Of a stretch of 64,000 bases of DNA, positions 26,513 through 36,666 are shown one piece after another. The stretch is from CAZAMB01 sp964501365 (GTDB taxonomy: Bacteria; Planctomycetota; Phycisphaerae; UBA1845). The stretch lies in assembly GCA_964501365.1 (NCBI GenBank), contig CAZCST010000012.1, positions 1-64,000 of the forward strand. The letters are read 5' to 3'. Made by a program: the position numbers and the translations under genes. The notes beneath the pieces were generated by a model. The model did no database searches. It saw only the letters and a list, made by a program, of their open reading frames with translations, and was not told the origin of the DNA. How positions within the stretch are numbered: the stretch's first letter is position 1; each line of letters starts with the position of its first letter.

Positions 26513-29296
26513 CTACTTTCTTGCGATCAGGCCGTCGAGCTGACCTTTGAGCACGGTTTCGATATCGGGCTTCGCGCCGATATTCACGTGCTCAATCTTT
26601 CCGTCCTTGCCGACCACGACCATGGTAGGATAGCTCTGGGCTTTGTACTGCGTACCAATGGTGTTATTTTCGTCCCTGGCAAGTTCCAAATTGGAACCGG
26701 CCTGCTTAAACACGTCCGTGGCTTCTTCGACCGGGAAGTCCTTCTGACCCATCTTCTGATAGACGTTGACAAAACGAACGCCCTTCGCCTCGTATTCGGC
26801 ACGAACCTTGTCCACGTTGGGAATCTGCTTCTTGCAGAAGCCGCAGTTCGGCGCGACGAAGTTGAGCACGGTGGCCGGGTGCTTGCCGAAGTCCGCGCTG
26901 GTCAGGGCCTTTCCGGCTGTGGTCTGGATCGAAAAATCCGGAGCCTTGGTGCCGACGAGCATTTCTGCCGGTCGCTTGGCCGGAGCCGCAGCGGCCTTGT
27001 CCGCACTCGGCGCGGCAGGATCAGCAGGCTTGGCCGGATCGGCCGGTGCAGGAGGGGCGGCGGCCACGGAGGAGGCCGGCTTGCCCGCAAGGATCGCATC
27101 AAGCTGGGCGGCAACCTTCGTTTCCAGATCGGCGATGTTTCCGACGTTGATGGCTTCGATATTGCCGGATTTGTTCACGATGACCATCGTCGGGAAGCCG
27201 CGTGAGCCAAATGCCGGACCGGTTGCGTTGCCGGGATCAGCGGCCCATTCACCCTTCCATGCGAGGGAATCCAGTTTCTTTTGCGCGTCTTCTTTGGAGA
27301 ATTCCTGGTGCATCGTTTCCTGTACAGCGACAAATCGGATGCCTTTTTCCGCATATTTCGCACGGACGGTTTCCAGTCGCGGAATCTGCTTCATGCAGAA
27401 GCCGCAGTTCACTGCGAAGAAATCAAGCACGGTGGCCGGAGCCTGTGCGAAACTCGCGTTGTTCAAATCCTTGCCATCCGAAGTCTTCAGGTTGATCGGT
27501 GCGGCGGGCTTTCCGACCGAGGCATCGGCGCCGGCATCCTTGGGCTTGTCAGCCGCAGCGGGAGCCGTCGGCATTGCGTCAGAGGGAATCGGCTTGCCAT
27601 CAATCAGCGCATTGAGCTGCTTCTTCATGCGCTCTTCGAGATCGCCGAGGTTGCCGACATTGGTCACTGCGACTTTGCCTTCCTTGTCGAGAATGACCAT
27701 GGTGGGGAAGCCGCTGGCCTGGAACATCTGGCCTAGTTCATTGGTATGATTCAGCGCCAACTCTCCGCGGAAGCCCATCTCCTTCATGAGATTGACGACT
27801 TCTTCTTGTGTAAATTCCTTGGCGCCCATCTTCTGGCTGACGTTGATAAATCGCACCGGCTTTTCAGCATATTCAGCGCGAATCGTCTCCAGTCGGGGAA
27901 TTTGCTTTTTGCAGAATCCACAGTTGGGCGCGAAGAAATCGAGCACCGCCACCGAACCCTTCAACGTCTCATTGGTGACTTCCTTGCCGTCGATGGTGGT
28001 GAGCTTGAAGGGCGGAGCCGGCTTGGAGATCGCGGCCTTGGGACCTTCAGGCTTGGCTGCCGCTTCTTTTTCGGTCGTTACTTTTTGTGGAGTCGGAGCG
28101 GCTGCCGATCCTTGAATCGGAACCGTGATCGTTGGCTTTTCCTTGTCGTCCGTCTTGAGCGTGATGGTGCGACCACCGGCTGGGGGGGAGTAACCTGCAG
28201 GCATTTGAACCTGAACGGTGTAGTTTTCACCAGCCTTGCGTTCGGCGACGTTGACCGTCACTGTCGGATCATCCACGGTCGCTTCGAGCACTTTGACGGG
28301 ATCCTTGCCGAAATTCGTGAAACGAATCACGCGCGACACGCCGGTGGTATCTTCGCCCGAGCGGCTGGGGCTCAGCACGATGACAGAAGGCTGGACTTCC
28401 AGTCGGTCAGGAACCAGGCCGTTCACATCGACCGTGACTTCGTTTTGCTCGGGAATGTTGGTCTTCAGCGTAATGGTGCTGCGAAGGTTGCCCGGCTCAA
28501 ACGGAGGCACCGCCGAAATTTTGAGGTCGAATTGTTTGCCTGGAGCCTTTTCAATAAGTTCGGCCTTGAACTTGCTATCAGCCGGCTGTTCGACGGTGAG
28601 CTTGAGGGGGTTGTCCGTGTTGTTGGTGATGTTGACGATCCGCTCCTGGGCTTCCTGCGACGTGATCTTGGCGAAATTCGCCGACGGTGGCGTCACGTCC
28701 ACGTAGCGCTTCATCTCGCCCTTGAGCTTCAAGCGAAGTTCCGGAGTGACAGGATCGTTGGAGCTGACGGTGATCATTTTCTCGAAGTGCCCGCGAAGCT
28801 TGCTGCTGGCCATCGAGAATGGAAACTCGCCCGTAGCACCGGGAGCGAGAGTCTTGGGGTAATCGCCGGCGACGGTGCAGCCGCAAGACGGCTTGACCCG
28901 CGTGATTTCCAGCGGAGCATCTCCGGTGTTGGTAATTTTGAAACTGTGCTTGAGCGGCGGGCCGACCCAGCCCGGACCAAAGTCATGGGTGTCTTCGTCT
29001 ACTTTGGCGATTGGATGCGGGCCCTTTACGTCTTCGGGCTTCATGGGTTTGACTTCGGCCGCGCCCGGGTCTTGTCCATCACCAACCTGATTGATGGGCT
29101 TTTGCGGTTTTTCATTGCCGTTGGGGACCTTGACCTCAATGCCCCGCTTCTTCAGAGCATCCGCTGGAGGGGCCGCCATCGCGCTGATCGCGACAGTCCC
29201 CAGTGCGACGATCGCAGCGCACCCGATGGAAAACACACCTCGAATCGCGACGCTTTGTGCCATCGCCCGATCCTTTGTTCGCATTTGTTCGTTCAT
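26513..29296 (-). CDS. DUF1573-like domains fused to three TlpA/thioredoxin domains
   Basis: 927 residues from ATG 29296 (GGGA eight bases upstream); an ATG three codons earlier is possible. A signal-anchor segment (about 15-42) exports the protein. Residues about 95-195 resemble DUF1573 (FKITNTGDAPLEITRVKPSC with the CGC motif), and a second Ig-like stretch runs to about 395. Three thioredoxin-like domains follow (about 425-567, 595-737 and 780-927), each with an active site CGFC at about 459, 631 and 818. Ala/Pro-rich linkers separate them. TlpA-like domains normally reduce or resolve disulfides outside the cytoplasm. Three on one chain is unusual. A terminator follows. Confidence 0.88.
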   Translation of the reverse strand: MNEQMRTKDRAMAQSVAIRGVFSIGCAAIVALGTVAISAMAAPPADALKKRGIEVKVPNGNEKPQKPINQVGDGQDPGAAEVKPMKPEDVKGPHPIAKVDEDTHDFGPGWVGPPLKHSFKITNTGDAPLEITRVKPSCGCTVAGDYPKTLAPGATGEFPFSMASSKLRGHFEKMITVSSNDPVTPELRLKLKGEMKRYVDVTPPSANFAKITSQEAQERIVNITNNTDNPLKLTVEQPADSKFKAELIEKAPGKQFDLKISAVPPFEPGNLRSTITLKTNIPEQNEVTVDVNGLVPDRLEVQPSVIVLSPSRSGEDTTGVSRVIRFTNFGKDPVKVLEATVDDPTVTVNVAERKAGENYTVQVQMPAGYSPPAGGRTITLKTDDKEKPTITVPIQGSAAAPTPQKVTTEKEAAAKPEGPKAAISKPAPPFKLTTIDGKEVTNETLKGSVAVLDFFAPNCGFCKKQIPRLETIRAEYAEKPVRFINVSQKMGAKEFTQEEVVNLMKEMGFRGELALNHTNELGQMFQASGFPTMVILDKEGKVAVTNVGNLGDLEERMKKQLNALIDGKPIPSDAMPTAPAAADKPKDAGADASVGKPAAPINLKTSDGKDLNNASFAQAPATVLDFFAVNCGFCMKQIPRLETVRAKYAEKGIRFVAVQETMHQEFSKEDAQKKLDSLAWKGEWAADPGNATGPAFGSRGFPTMVIVNKSGNIEAINVGNIADLETKVAAQLDAILAGKPASSVAAAPPAPADPAKPADPAAPSADKAAAAPAKRPAEMLVGTKAPDFSIQTTAGKALTSADFGKHPATVLNFVAPNCGFCKKQIPNVDKVRAEYEAKGVRFVNVYQKMGQKDFPVEEATDVFKQAGSNLELARDENNTIGTQYKAQSYPTMVVVGKDGKIEHVNIGAKPDIETVLKGQLDGLIARK

Positions 29297-29483
29297 GATT
29301 CGCATCCCATATCAAAGACAAAACCAAGAATCTTGTTCGTCACCACGACGATCCCAGCACTCGGTCACCCATCTCAGTTGAATAGCACCCCGAAATTGAC
29401 GCGCATCGTCCTCAAGCCCGTGACGCTTCACGCTCCTATCGTTATACTCGGCGGCTTGCAGCCCAATCAACATTTTTCGCCCT

Positions 29484-30128
29484 GTGAGTTACTATGTCGT
29501 TACCCTGTCCAAACCGCCGAAAAAAGCACAACTCAACGCCAGATTTGAATGGGTTGCTACGCCAGAAAATGACCGTTTATTGCACGTTTTCGCAGACCAA
29601 TCGCCGGTGGACGATGAGGACTATGAAGTGGAAAAGTCCATGCTGATCCCGCAGCGTTCGTTCCGTGATCGATCCTTGATCCTTCTGGGGGCCATTGGGC
29701 CGTTGGGATTTCTACCGGCCTCCGGCACGGTGACGGTGGCCATCGTGGGTCTTCCGCTCTTTTATGCGACGCGAGGAGTTTCGCTATTCGTGTATCTGCC
29801 GGTTCTCGTCGCGTTCACCCTGGCGTCGGTATGGGTGCATCAGCGCGGCGACAAAATCCTGGGAGCCAAGGACAGTGGAATTCTCGTGTGGGATGAAATC
29901 GTCGGCTTCCTGTTTGCGGTGATCGGTCTGCCGTTTACATGGAAGGTCGCCGTGGTCGCATTCCTGTTGGAGCGGGCGCTGGACATTTTGAAAGTCTGGC
30001 CCGCGCGATGGGTCGAGGACCATTGGCCTGGCGGATGGGGTGTCGTCGGCGATGACGTGGTGGCTGGTCTGTACACGTTAGCCATTCTTCATGTACTCTT
30101 AATCTTTGTGCCGAACCTGTTAGTGTGA
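29484..30128 (+). CDS. pgpA: Phosphatidylglycerophosphatase A
   Basis: 214 residues from a GTG at 29484. The PgpA core starts near residue 55 (ILLGAIGPLGFLPASGTVTV) and includes the catalytic acidic motifs VWDEIVGFLFA and WPARWVEDHWPGGWGVVGDD, with four membrane helices. It dephosphorylates phosphatidylglycerophosphate to phosphatidylglycerol, the substrate of the cardiolipin synthase encoded at 4.5-5.9 kb. The first 52 residues are polar and not part of the family; an ATG at 29640 (MLIPQRSF) would give the usual length of about 162 residues, so the true start is uncertain. Confidence 0.85.
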   Translation: MSYYVVTLSKPPKKAQLNARFEWVATPENDRLLHVFADQSPVDDEDYEVEKSMLIPQRSFRDRSLILLGAIGPLGFLPASGTVTVAIVGLPLFYATRGVSLFVYLPVLVAFTLASVWVHQRGDKILGAKDSGILVWDEIVGFLFAVIGLPFTWKVAVVAFLLERALDILKVWPARWVEDHWPGGWGVVGDDVVAGLYTLAILHVLLIFVPNLLV

Positions 30129-30355
30129 ACCTGGAGAATACTCAACCAAGATTCGATCCTGCCGAATTTGCCCCATCTCTGCATCCAGATTTCACAGGCT
30201 GCAAACAGGCACGCCAAGTGTAGCTTCTTAACGTCTAATTTTCCTCGAATTCGCATGGCGTTCAAACGAACCTAACACCGCATCCGTACTTTTCGGTCGT
30301 GGCGAAGCGTCCGCATGTTGCGGCTGGTCGAAATGGCGCGAAGAGTGGGAGATTG

Positions 30356-31432
30356 ATGATGAAGAAACGGCAGCGCGAGGCATTCACGTTGATTGAAATG
30401 ATGGTTGTTGTGGCGATTATTGTGCTGTTACTCGCCATTCTTTTGCCAAGCCTTCAATCGGCGCGTCAAAACGCCAAGGCTGTGGTTTGCAATTCCAACA
30501 TGCACAACGTGGGCGTTGCGTTGGGCAACTATCTCTTTACTTCCAAAGGCACCTATCCAGCGTCCTATCTGTATCCCAATGATGCGGATGGCAACTGGTC
30601 GGTCACGAATCAGAGTGAAGATCGATCGTTCGGATACTTGCACTGGTCTCACTACTTGTACGAAAGCGGCCAGGTCAGCGACAAAGCCTTTCAGTGTCCG
30701 GTGATGGACAATGGCGGCGCGCCGCGGACCAATCCCGGTCGGGATAAGGCAGACTGGGAGGCGGGAGAGCAGGCGGACGATACCGGGCAGACTCAGGCCG
30801 ACCCCAACTCACGCAAGGACTTTCAGGCTCCGCGGATGGCCTACACGGCCAACGCCGCCATCATGCCGCGCAACAAATTCACGTCGACGCTTTCCGGTGG
30901 ACCGCGCGTCAACGTTTTCGTGAAGGACTCGTCAGTCAAGTATCCCGGCGCGACAATTGTCGTAGCCGAGTTCCTGAATAATTGGAAGGCGCTCACAAAA
31001 GAATCGTCATTGGGCAACTTCCGCATCAGCGCGTCTCATCGTCCGGTCAATCCCTTCTACCATGTGGGTTCTGGAATGGACGAATATGCCGCCGCCCCCA
31101 ATGCGCCGGGGTTCATTTATGGAACTCCGGGGGATCAGGAGATGTACGGCTTTCTGCCTACCACCGAGGTCCGCGACAAGACCAATATTCTCGACAAGTC
31201 TTCCGGCGTGCCGCAGATCAATGCCATCGGACGTCACCATCCCAATGCGAATGCACCATACGCCAAGAAATATGGCGGAACATCAAACTTCCTGTTTTGT
31301 GACGGCCATGCGGAAGGGATGACGCCGCTGGATACCGTCACGAAGCGCTACTGGGGCAACAGGTACACGAGCCTCACCGGCGAGAGTCAAGTTATGAATA
31401 TGACCAAGGTTGCATCGACCAAAGGGAATTAG
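30356..31432 (+). CDS. Pseudopilin-type secreted protein (prepilin N-terminus)
   Basis: 358 residues from ATG 30356, with GGGAG upstream. The type IV prepilin signal is REAFTLIEMMVVVAIIVLL, cleaved before Phe by a prepilin peptidase, followed by a long N-terminal helix. The C-terminal part contains NFLFCDGHAEGM, the usual end of the planctomycete pseudopilin family with an H-X9-DG signature, here with altered His spacing. Cys and Gly/Pro-rich loops lie between. The function is generally unknown; such proteins may form short periplasmic or surface filaments. It stands immediately upstream of the 1442-residue secreted protein, a layout repeated at 62.2-64 kb. Confidence 0.9.
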   Translation: MMKKRQREAFTLIEMMVVVAIIVLLLAILLPSLQSARQNAKAVVCNSNMHNVGVALGNYLFTSKGTYPASYLYPNDADGNWSVTNQSEDRSFGYLHWSHYLYESGQVSDKAFQCPVMDNGGAPRTNPGRDKADWEAGEQADDTGQTQADPNSRKDFQAPRMAYTANAAIMPRNKFTSTLSGGPRVNVFVKDSSVKYPGATIVVAEFLNNWKALTKESSLGNFRISASHRPVNPFYHVGSGMDEYAAAPNAPGFIYGTPGDQEMYGFLPTTEVRDKTNILDKSSGVPQINAIGRHHPNANAPYAKKYGGTSNFLFCDGHAEGMTPLDTVTKRYWGNRYTSLTGESQVMNMTKVASTKGN

Positions 31433-31522
31433 CAGGATCAAAGTCCTTTCCTGACGTTTAAGCCTAACCCGTCTGCGTAGACAGGGTTTCAGAAGGAACC
31501 GTCTAAACCGGAGGAGGAGTGT

Positions 31523-34500
31523 ATGTACACAGATCGAAGAAGAACGCGGGCGACCGCGGCCATCGCTGGAGTGATGGTTTGCCTGGGGAGCTATGGCATT
31601 GCCGTAGCAGGCACGAATGGGGACTGCGTCAATAACGGCGTCCAGGGAAGCCCATTTCAGGCGGGCACGGGAAATGTGACCGTAACGGGCGGACAGGTGA
31701 GCGGCTCAGGCGCGACGCTCTTTCAACCGTTCTTCCTGCAGCCTACGGCTTACAACGACTGGATCGATGCCGACCACGACGGGCTGGCTGGAAACTTTGC
31801 ATCGTTTCCGTTCGTGGACAATCTTGCTCCACTGTGGCCTGTCAATGGAAATCTGACGACGCACTGGATGTTTCAATATCGCAGCATCGGATCCGTCAAC
31901 GGGTTCAACGAATTCGTCGAGAGCCAGACCTGTAACGCGATACCCAATGAAGTGCCGTCGGTCGGCTTGTTCAACCAATTCCTCTATGCTAACAACGGGC
32001 TCCAGTGGGCGGGTCCGTACGCCAACGAAAGCGGTACACCTGTTACTCCGTGCGAAATTGAGTTTGCCGCCCTCGACGTTCCCAGCAATTGGGCGCTCGC
32101 TTCCCAGCCCAATGGTCTTTGCGCTCCTGGAAATGTGACATCGTGTGTCACCGATGCGGACTGTGCGGACAATGAAAAGTGCGTCGGCGCAGCCAAATGG
32201 AACACCAAACCCGGAGCGCCGGGTTATGGTCTCAACCCGATTCTCTCCTCAACCGGATACGTCAGCCAATTGCAGTCCCTGAGTCGTCAGTGCGGTACTT
32301 GCGCGGTCAGTGGAGATCCTTGCACCAAGCAGGGTCAATGTGCATCGGGAACCTGCACGGGCTCATCCACTCATTGCCGGACAGATTTGCAATGCCCGGC
32401 AGGCAATTGCAGCATCACGGTGGGCAACGCCTGCCGCAACAACACGCAATGTCCCTTGGGAGAGACATGTCTGAACATAAAGACATGCGACAACCTGGAA
32501 GCCTGCAATCTCGCGGGTCCGGTGAGCTCTTTGAACACGAACACAATCTCCCCGAATTCGGATACGGTCTTTGACGTGCCGGCCGCGTGGGTTCCAATTG
32601 TCTATATCGCAAATCGTGGTTCAGGCGTGCAGAATGTGAAATTCAGCGAAATGCAATATCTGTACACGACAGGCCGCATGCCCAACGGTGAAAATCTCGT
32701 CGCCACAACGCGTTCCGTCGGATCGGGGACACGAAATGGACACATGAACTCCACGGGCATCGATACCAGTTGGGGCCGAGGTGACAATCTGGGCAACGAA
32801 GTTGTCGGCAGCAGTTTCTTTCAAATTGGCCCCAACACCCAGCCCACCAATGCGGAAGGTTCCGGTGAAGAAGAATCATCTTTGGAATCGCGCCGCCTAG
32901 GCGTTGGATATACCGGCCTGGTCGGATCCTCGCGCGCCATTGGCGACGTGCAGGCCGGTCGTTATGAAATTCTGAATGTTTGCAAGGACGTTGACGGCAA
33001 TGGCAACCCCCTTTGCGATTGCTCCGTGCCACACACTTGCCCGGCCGGACCCAAGTTCTGCAGCATCAACACCACGATCGCTTGCACCACCAATGCGGAG
33101 TGCAATCCGGTGGCGACGAATGGAACGTGCATCGCAATCGATGCGGCCGCCCCGAACAATGGGTACGTCCGCCCCTCGATTGGAACTGTTCAGGACAACT
33201 GTGATCCATGTTGCGGATATCAAATCGGCGGGTATGAAACATTCGTGGTGCGCGGCAATCCCAACGCCAATCGCGACCCGCTGGACCCGCGATTCGTCCC
33301 CAGCATACCGTTGGATAACCAGGCCGTTGCCGATTTCATCAACAACATCACTGATAGTACCGCCTCCTTCTCCGGCAACGTCAACGCAGGCGAGTGCAAC
33401 GTGACGCGACGGTGCAGCGTCACCACTGCCACCGATTGCAATGAGGATTCGGATTGCCCCGGCGGCGAAACCTGTACAGGCGCTTTGAAGACGTGCAGTA
33501 CCGATGCAACCTGCACGCAAAAGACGTGCAGCATCACCAGCGCAGGATGCAACGTAGATGGCGATTGTCCGGCACAGCCGCAGACCTGCATCGGCGGGCC
33601 CGGCGGCAATTGTAGCATCAACGCCGCTGCTTGTGACGTTGACGGCGATTGCAATCCAGTCGCTCAGACCTGCCGCGCAGACTTCTGCAAGTCGAAGCTC
33701 AATATGCCCGGCCAGTTCCTGGCCGCTAACTTTTTCCTGGCCGCCTCGCAGGATTGCACGCAGAGTGCAACAAACGGAACCATCTTCACACCAACCGTTC
33801 CGCTCAACCAGTCGCTCCAGAATTACATTCGGGCCAATAACGGCCTGGGTGTCGGTTCAGACACACCCGCGTTCGGATCGGTGAACCCGACGGACGGCGG
33901 TCGCATGCCGATCCGCAACAACCTTTCCGGCGGAGCCAGATATACCGACGGCTCAACCGGACCGGGCTATACCTATTGGAATGGCTCCAGCTTCATTACC
34001 AACTTCAGCAGCGGTCGTCTGGCCGCTCGCAACAAGCTCGTCGGCGATTTCAATAATGACAGCGTCCGCGACATCAATGACGCCGCCGAATCCGTCAAAG
34101 CCTATTATCTGCCGCGCACCTGGCAAAAATCCGACCCCCAGGCAACAGGCGTGGGAAGCGCCGGCAATCAGACAACGGGCGGCTCGATTGACAACGCCAT
34201 TCCGGAACTGATTGGCGACTACGATTCCGACGGCAATCTGACCAAGGAAGATCTCCGCTATTTCATGGATGGGCTCTCCCTTGCCGGCGGACAACTCAAC
34301 CGAAAGCAGGGTGCCATTGCCATCGATAACGCGCTGGCTACGTATGGCCGCTGTGCGGGGGACAATCAAGTCGTTTGCCGCATCGGTGTTCCCGCCGATT
34401 GCACGGATCACTCGACCACCGGGCCGTGCAACGTCGCGGGTACGTATCCCTGGGCCGATCCCGCGAACCAAATCGAGATTCCTGTCGGGCTGGGCCTCGA

Positions 34501-35851
34501 TCCAAAGTTTGCATTTCCCAAGGATGTGAATGACGGCGTGACGCCGTTCCTTGCAACGGGCAAAGTGTACGCGGTGGGTGACTTCCGCGGTGACGTTGCG
34601 GGTCGCCATCCGGTGGCCGGCGCGCAGCCGGTGGGCTGGGATGGCTTCGTCGATGACAAGGATATCGATTACTGCTGCCGCATGGCACAGATAGGTTCGT
34701 GGAGCGAACTCAACGATGCCGTGTACCTCGATCTGAGCTGCGATATGAACGGCGACCTGAATGTGAATGCCGCCGATGTGACGGAACTCGTCGAAGTCAT
34801 TCTCGGTACGCAATCCGGAGATGTGAATCTCGACGGCGTCGTGGACGGGGCCGATGCGGCGATCATCAATGCCTCCATCAGTGGTCCAAACCCGTGCAAC
34901 ACGAATGGCACTTGCGGATGGGCGGACGGCGACACCAATTGCGACGGATTCGTGAATTCGACGGATCTTGGCGGGTTTCTGCCGCCGGCCCTGCTCTTGG
35001 ATGGAACCAACGTACAGAAGACTCGATTCATTTCCGTCCTTGCTCCTCCTGCCTCTTTCGCAACCGCCGGGGCCAATGCGGAGACGGCGCTTCGCATTCG
35101 ATTGATTTCGTTGCATCATGTCTCGCCGCCTTATACCGGCGGAACGACGGTGGCCTACACACCGTTCGAGGGTCAGAATGTCTGGGCAGGCCCGCCGCAG
35201 GTCTACGTTGAATCGTCCGCCAGCGGCGTTCGCTTTGTGGCCTCGCAGACCGGCTGTACTCCGCATTATCGCGATTGGAGTCAATTCCGGTCGTGCACGA
35301 ATGCGTTGCAACTCTGCAACACCGACGCCGATTGTCCGGGCGGCGGCGCAGGAACGTGCAGTAACGTCGTCAACAATACCGTCCATATTACGGGCAGCGC
35401 CATAGCGCCAAGCTCGAGCTACGAAGTGGAGAATTTGTCAGCGGCCTGTCAGGGAATCGAGGCAAGTTGCTCCATTCATTCGAGCCCCCTGGCCCTCGCC
35501 ACAACACGCTGGGGTGATATCGCAGACCCATTCAACCCGCCGTCAACGACGGTTCAGCCGAACTTCCTAGACGTTTCAGGTTTGATCGACAAGTTCAAGG
35601 ATGTCATTGGTGCTCCCATCAAGGCCAGGTCGCTCATGGCCCCCAACGATGCGTTCGGCAATATCAGCTCGGCGACGATCAGCGTGAACGTGGGCTTTAC
35701 CCACATCGCGGCTTGTGTCGATGCGTTCAAGGGTCAACCCTACCCGGCCAAAATGGGTAAGTGCAGCGGCGCCGGAACTGCTTCATGCACCACGGCTGCG
35801 GATTGCACCAGCGGTGGAAACACCGGCCCGTGCAATTTGTATTGCCCGTGA
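31523..35851 (+). CDS. Giant secreted protein with Cys-rich modules and dockerin-like repeats
   Basis: 1442 residues; a GGAGGAGG site precedes ATG 31523. After the signal peptide (about 1-29, cleavage near AVAG-T) comes a unique beta-rich domain. Cys-rich modules of the type C-x-x-D-x-D-C-x-x-G-x-x-C recur near residues 203-215, 257-322, 497-537, 624-722, 1265-1280 and 1414-1442. Dockerin/EF-hand-like calcium loops lie near 838 (GDFNNDSVRDINDA), 895 (GDYDSDGNLTKEDL), 1073, 1099 and 1134. The protein ends in a Cys-rich module without a sorting signal that I recognise. It is probably a surface or extracellular scaffold held by disulfides and calcium. A hairpin terminator follows. Confidence 0.85.
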   Translation: MYTDRRRTRATAAIAGVMVCLGSYGIAVAGTNGDCVNNGVQGSPFQAGTGNVTVTGGQVSGSGATLFQPFFLQPTAYNDWIDADHDGLAGNFASFPFVDNLAPLWPVNGNLTTHWMFQYRSIGSVNGFNEFVESQTCNAIPNEVPSVGLFNQFLYANNGLQWAGPYANESGTPVTPCEIEFAALDVPSNWALASQPNGLCAPGNVTSCVTDADCADNEKCVGAAKWNTKPGAPGYGLNPILSSTGYVSQLQSLSRQCGTCAVSGDPCTKQGQCASGTCTGSSTHCRTDLQCPAGNCSITVGNACRNNTQCPLGETCLNIKTCDNLEACNLAGPVSSLNTNTISPNSDTVFDVPAAWVPIVYIANRGSGVQNVKFSEMQYLYTTGRMPNGENLVATTRSVGSGTRNGHMNSTGIDTSWGRGDNLGNEVVGSSFFQIGPNTQPTNAEGSGEEESSLESRRLGVGYTGLVGSSRAIGDVQAGRYEILNVCKDVDGNGNPLCDCSVPHTCPAGPKFCSINTTIACTTNAECNPVATNGTCIAIDAAAPNNGYVRPSIGTVQDNCDPCCGYQIGGYETFVVRGNPNANRDPLDPRFVPSIPLDNQAVADFINNITDSTASFSGNVNAGECNVTRRCSVTTATDCNEDSDCPGGETCTGALKTCSTDATCTQKTCSITSAGCNVDGDCPAQPQTCIGGPGGNCSINAAACDVDGDCNPVAQTCRADFCKSKLNMPGQFLAANFFLAASQDCTQSATNGTIFTPTVPLNQSLQNYIRANNGLGVGSDTPAFGSVNPTDGGRMPIRNNLSGGARYTDGSTGPGYTYWNGSSFITNFSSGRLAARNKLVGDFNNDSVRDINDAAESVKAYYLPRTWQKSDPQATGVGSAGNQTTGGSIDNAIPELIGDYDSDGNLTKEDLRYFMDGLSLAGGQLNRKQGAIAIDNALATYGRCAGDNQVVCRIGVPADCTDHSTTGPCNVAGTYPWADPANQIEIPVGLGLDPKFAFPKDVNDGVTPFLATGKVYAVGDFRGDVAGRHPVAGAQPVGWDGFVDDKDIDYCCRMAQIGSWSELNDAVYLDLSCDMNGDLNVNAADVTELVEVILGTQSGDVNLDGVVDGADAAIINASISGPNPCNTNGTCGWADGDTNCDGFVNSTDLGGFLPPALLLDGTNVQKTRFISVLAPPASFATAGANAETALRIRLISLHHVSPPYTGGTTVAYTPFEGQNVWAGPPQVYVESSASGVRFVASQTGCTPHYRDWSQFRSCTNALQLCNTDADCPGGGAGTCSNVVNNTVHITGSAIAPSSSYEVENLSAACQGIEASCSIHSSPLALATTRWGDIADPFNPPSTTVQPNFLDVSGLIDKFKDVIGAPIKARSLMAPNDAFGNISSATISVNVGFTHIAACVDAFKGQPYPAKMGKCSGAGTASCTTAADCTSGGNTGPCNLYCP

Positions 35852-35869
35852 CGTTGCCACAGTGTCCCA

Positions 35870-35917
35870 CCTTGGGAAAGGCGGGGGCGGGGGTGTACCC
35901 GCTCCCCCTCCCCAAGG
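35870..35917. repeat. GC-rich long imperfect palindrome
   Basis: Outer arms CCTTGGG (35870-35876) and CCCAAGG (35911-35917) enclose G5/C5-rich inner arms. The element looks like a dispersed repeat and lies between the giant gene and its terminator. It is related in style to the palindrome inside cinA at 61346-61379. Confidence 0.55.
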
Positions 35918-35935
35918 AATCAATAATCATCAAGG

Positions 35936-35978
35936 ACTCGGGCTGCAATGAGAATGGGCAGCCCGAGTTCTTTTCTTT
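35936..35978 (+). terminator. Intrinsic terminator after the giant secreted-protein gene
   Basis: A perfect 11-bp stem ACTCGGGCTGC / GCAGCCCGAGT (35936-35946 and 35958-35968) with an 11-base loop is followed by TCTTTTCTTT. Confidence 0.88.
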
Positions 35979-36063
35979 GTTGGGTGTGCAGTCCAGTTCA
36001 AGGTAGAGTGAGGTGAAACGGTCGGCGCGTGGGTGGGGGCGAGGCTCCCGCTGTCCCGTCCTG

Positions 36064-36432
36064 TTAAGCCGATTCGCTGCGCGACCAGTCCAGCCGCGGG
36101 GCGTCGCCCCAAAGCAATTCGAGGTCGTAGTACTCGCGGTAGGCGCGGGCGAAGAGGTGCACCACCACGTCCACAAAGTCCACCACGACCCAGGCCGCGT
36201 TCTCGTAACCGCTGTATCCGTAGGGTCTCTGCCCGACCTTGTGGCCATAGTCGATAATGGCCTCGGCGACGCCGCGAAGCTGCCGCTCGGATGTGCCCGT
36301 GGCGATGATGGTGAAATCGGTGACCGAAGAGACCCCGCGCAAATCGAGAGCCACGACATTTTCAGATTTTAGTTCACTCAATATGCGGGAAAGCTCGACG
36401 GCGAATTGGGACGCAGGTAGTTGTTGCTTCAC
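36064..36432 (-). CDS. rsfS: Ribosomal silencing factor RsfS
   Basis: 122 residues from a GTG at 36432. The RsfS/Iojap fold is shown by VVALDLRGVSSVTDFTIIAT, GTSERQLRGVAEAI and VVVDFVDVVVHLFARAYREYY, ending DLELLWGDAPRL. It binds ribosomal protein L14 and blocks joining of the subunits in stationary phase or starvation. Length is normal. It usually sits beside nadD, which is not adjacent here. It is divergent from the efflux operon that follows. Confidence 0.93.
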   Translation of the reverse strand: MKQQLPASQFAVELSRILSELKSENVVALDLRGVSSVTDFTIIATGTSERQLRGVAEAIIDYGHKVGQRPYGYSGYENAAWVVVDFVDVVVHLFARAYREYYDLELLWGDAPRLDWSRSESA

Positions 36433-36666
36433 GCCTCAAGTATAACACAAATTCCGTTCCGGGGAAAGCCGCATCGCCGGCTTTTTGGATGCCAATTGCG
36501 GGGTTTTATCCTGCTCCTCCCGTGGATGCGTGATCGTCACGGCCGCGTAAGGACCACTGACGTCGTCCGCGCTCGAATGTCTTCATGGCAAAGGCATGTA
36601 TAATGCCAGTCGCCGTCCGGAAACGGCCCAAGAAAGATATTGATCCGCAGACTCCGGAAGGAAATC

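Noticed and set aside
27746..29548. 600-residue plus-strand frame opposite the thioredoxin-fusion gene
   Set aside because: It is a shadow of a well-supported gene: the minus-strand product has clear domains and a terminator, while the plus frame is Arg/His/Gly-rich with no domain.
33953..35386. 477-residue minus-strand frame opposite the giant secreted protein
   Set aside because: Antisense shadow; composition is dominated by Arg, Ala, Ile and Gly, with no ribosome-binding site or motif.
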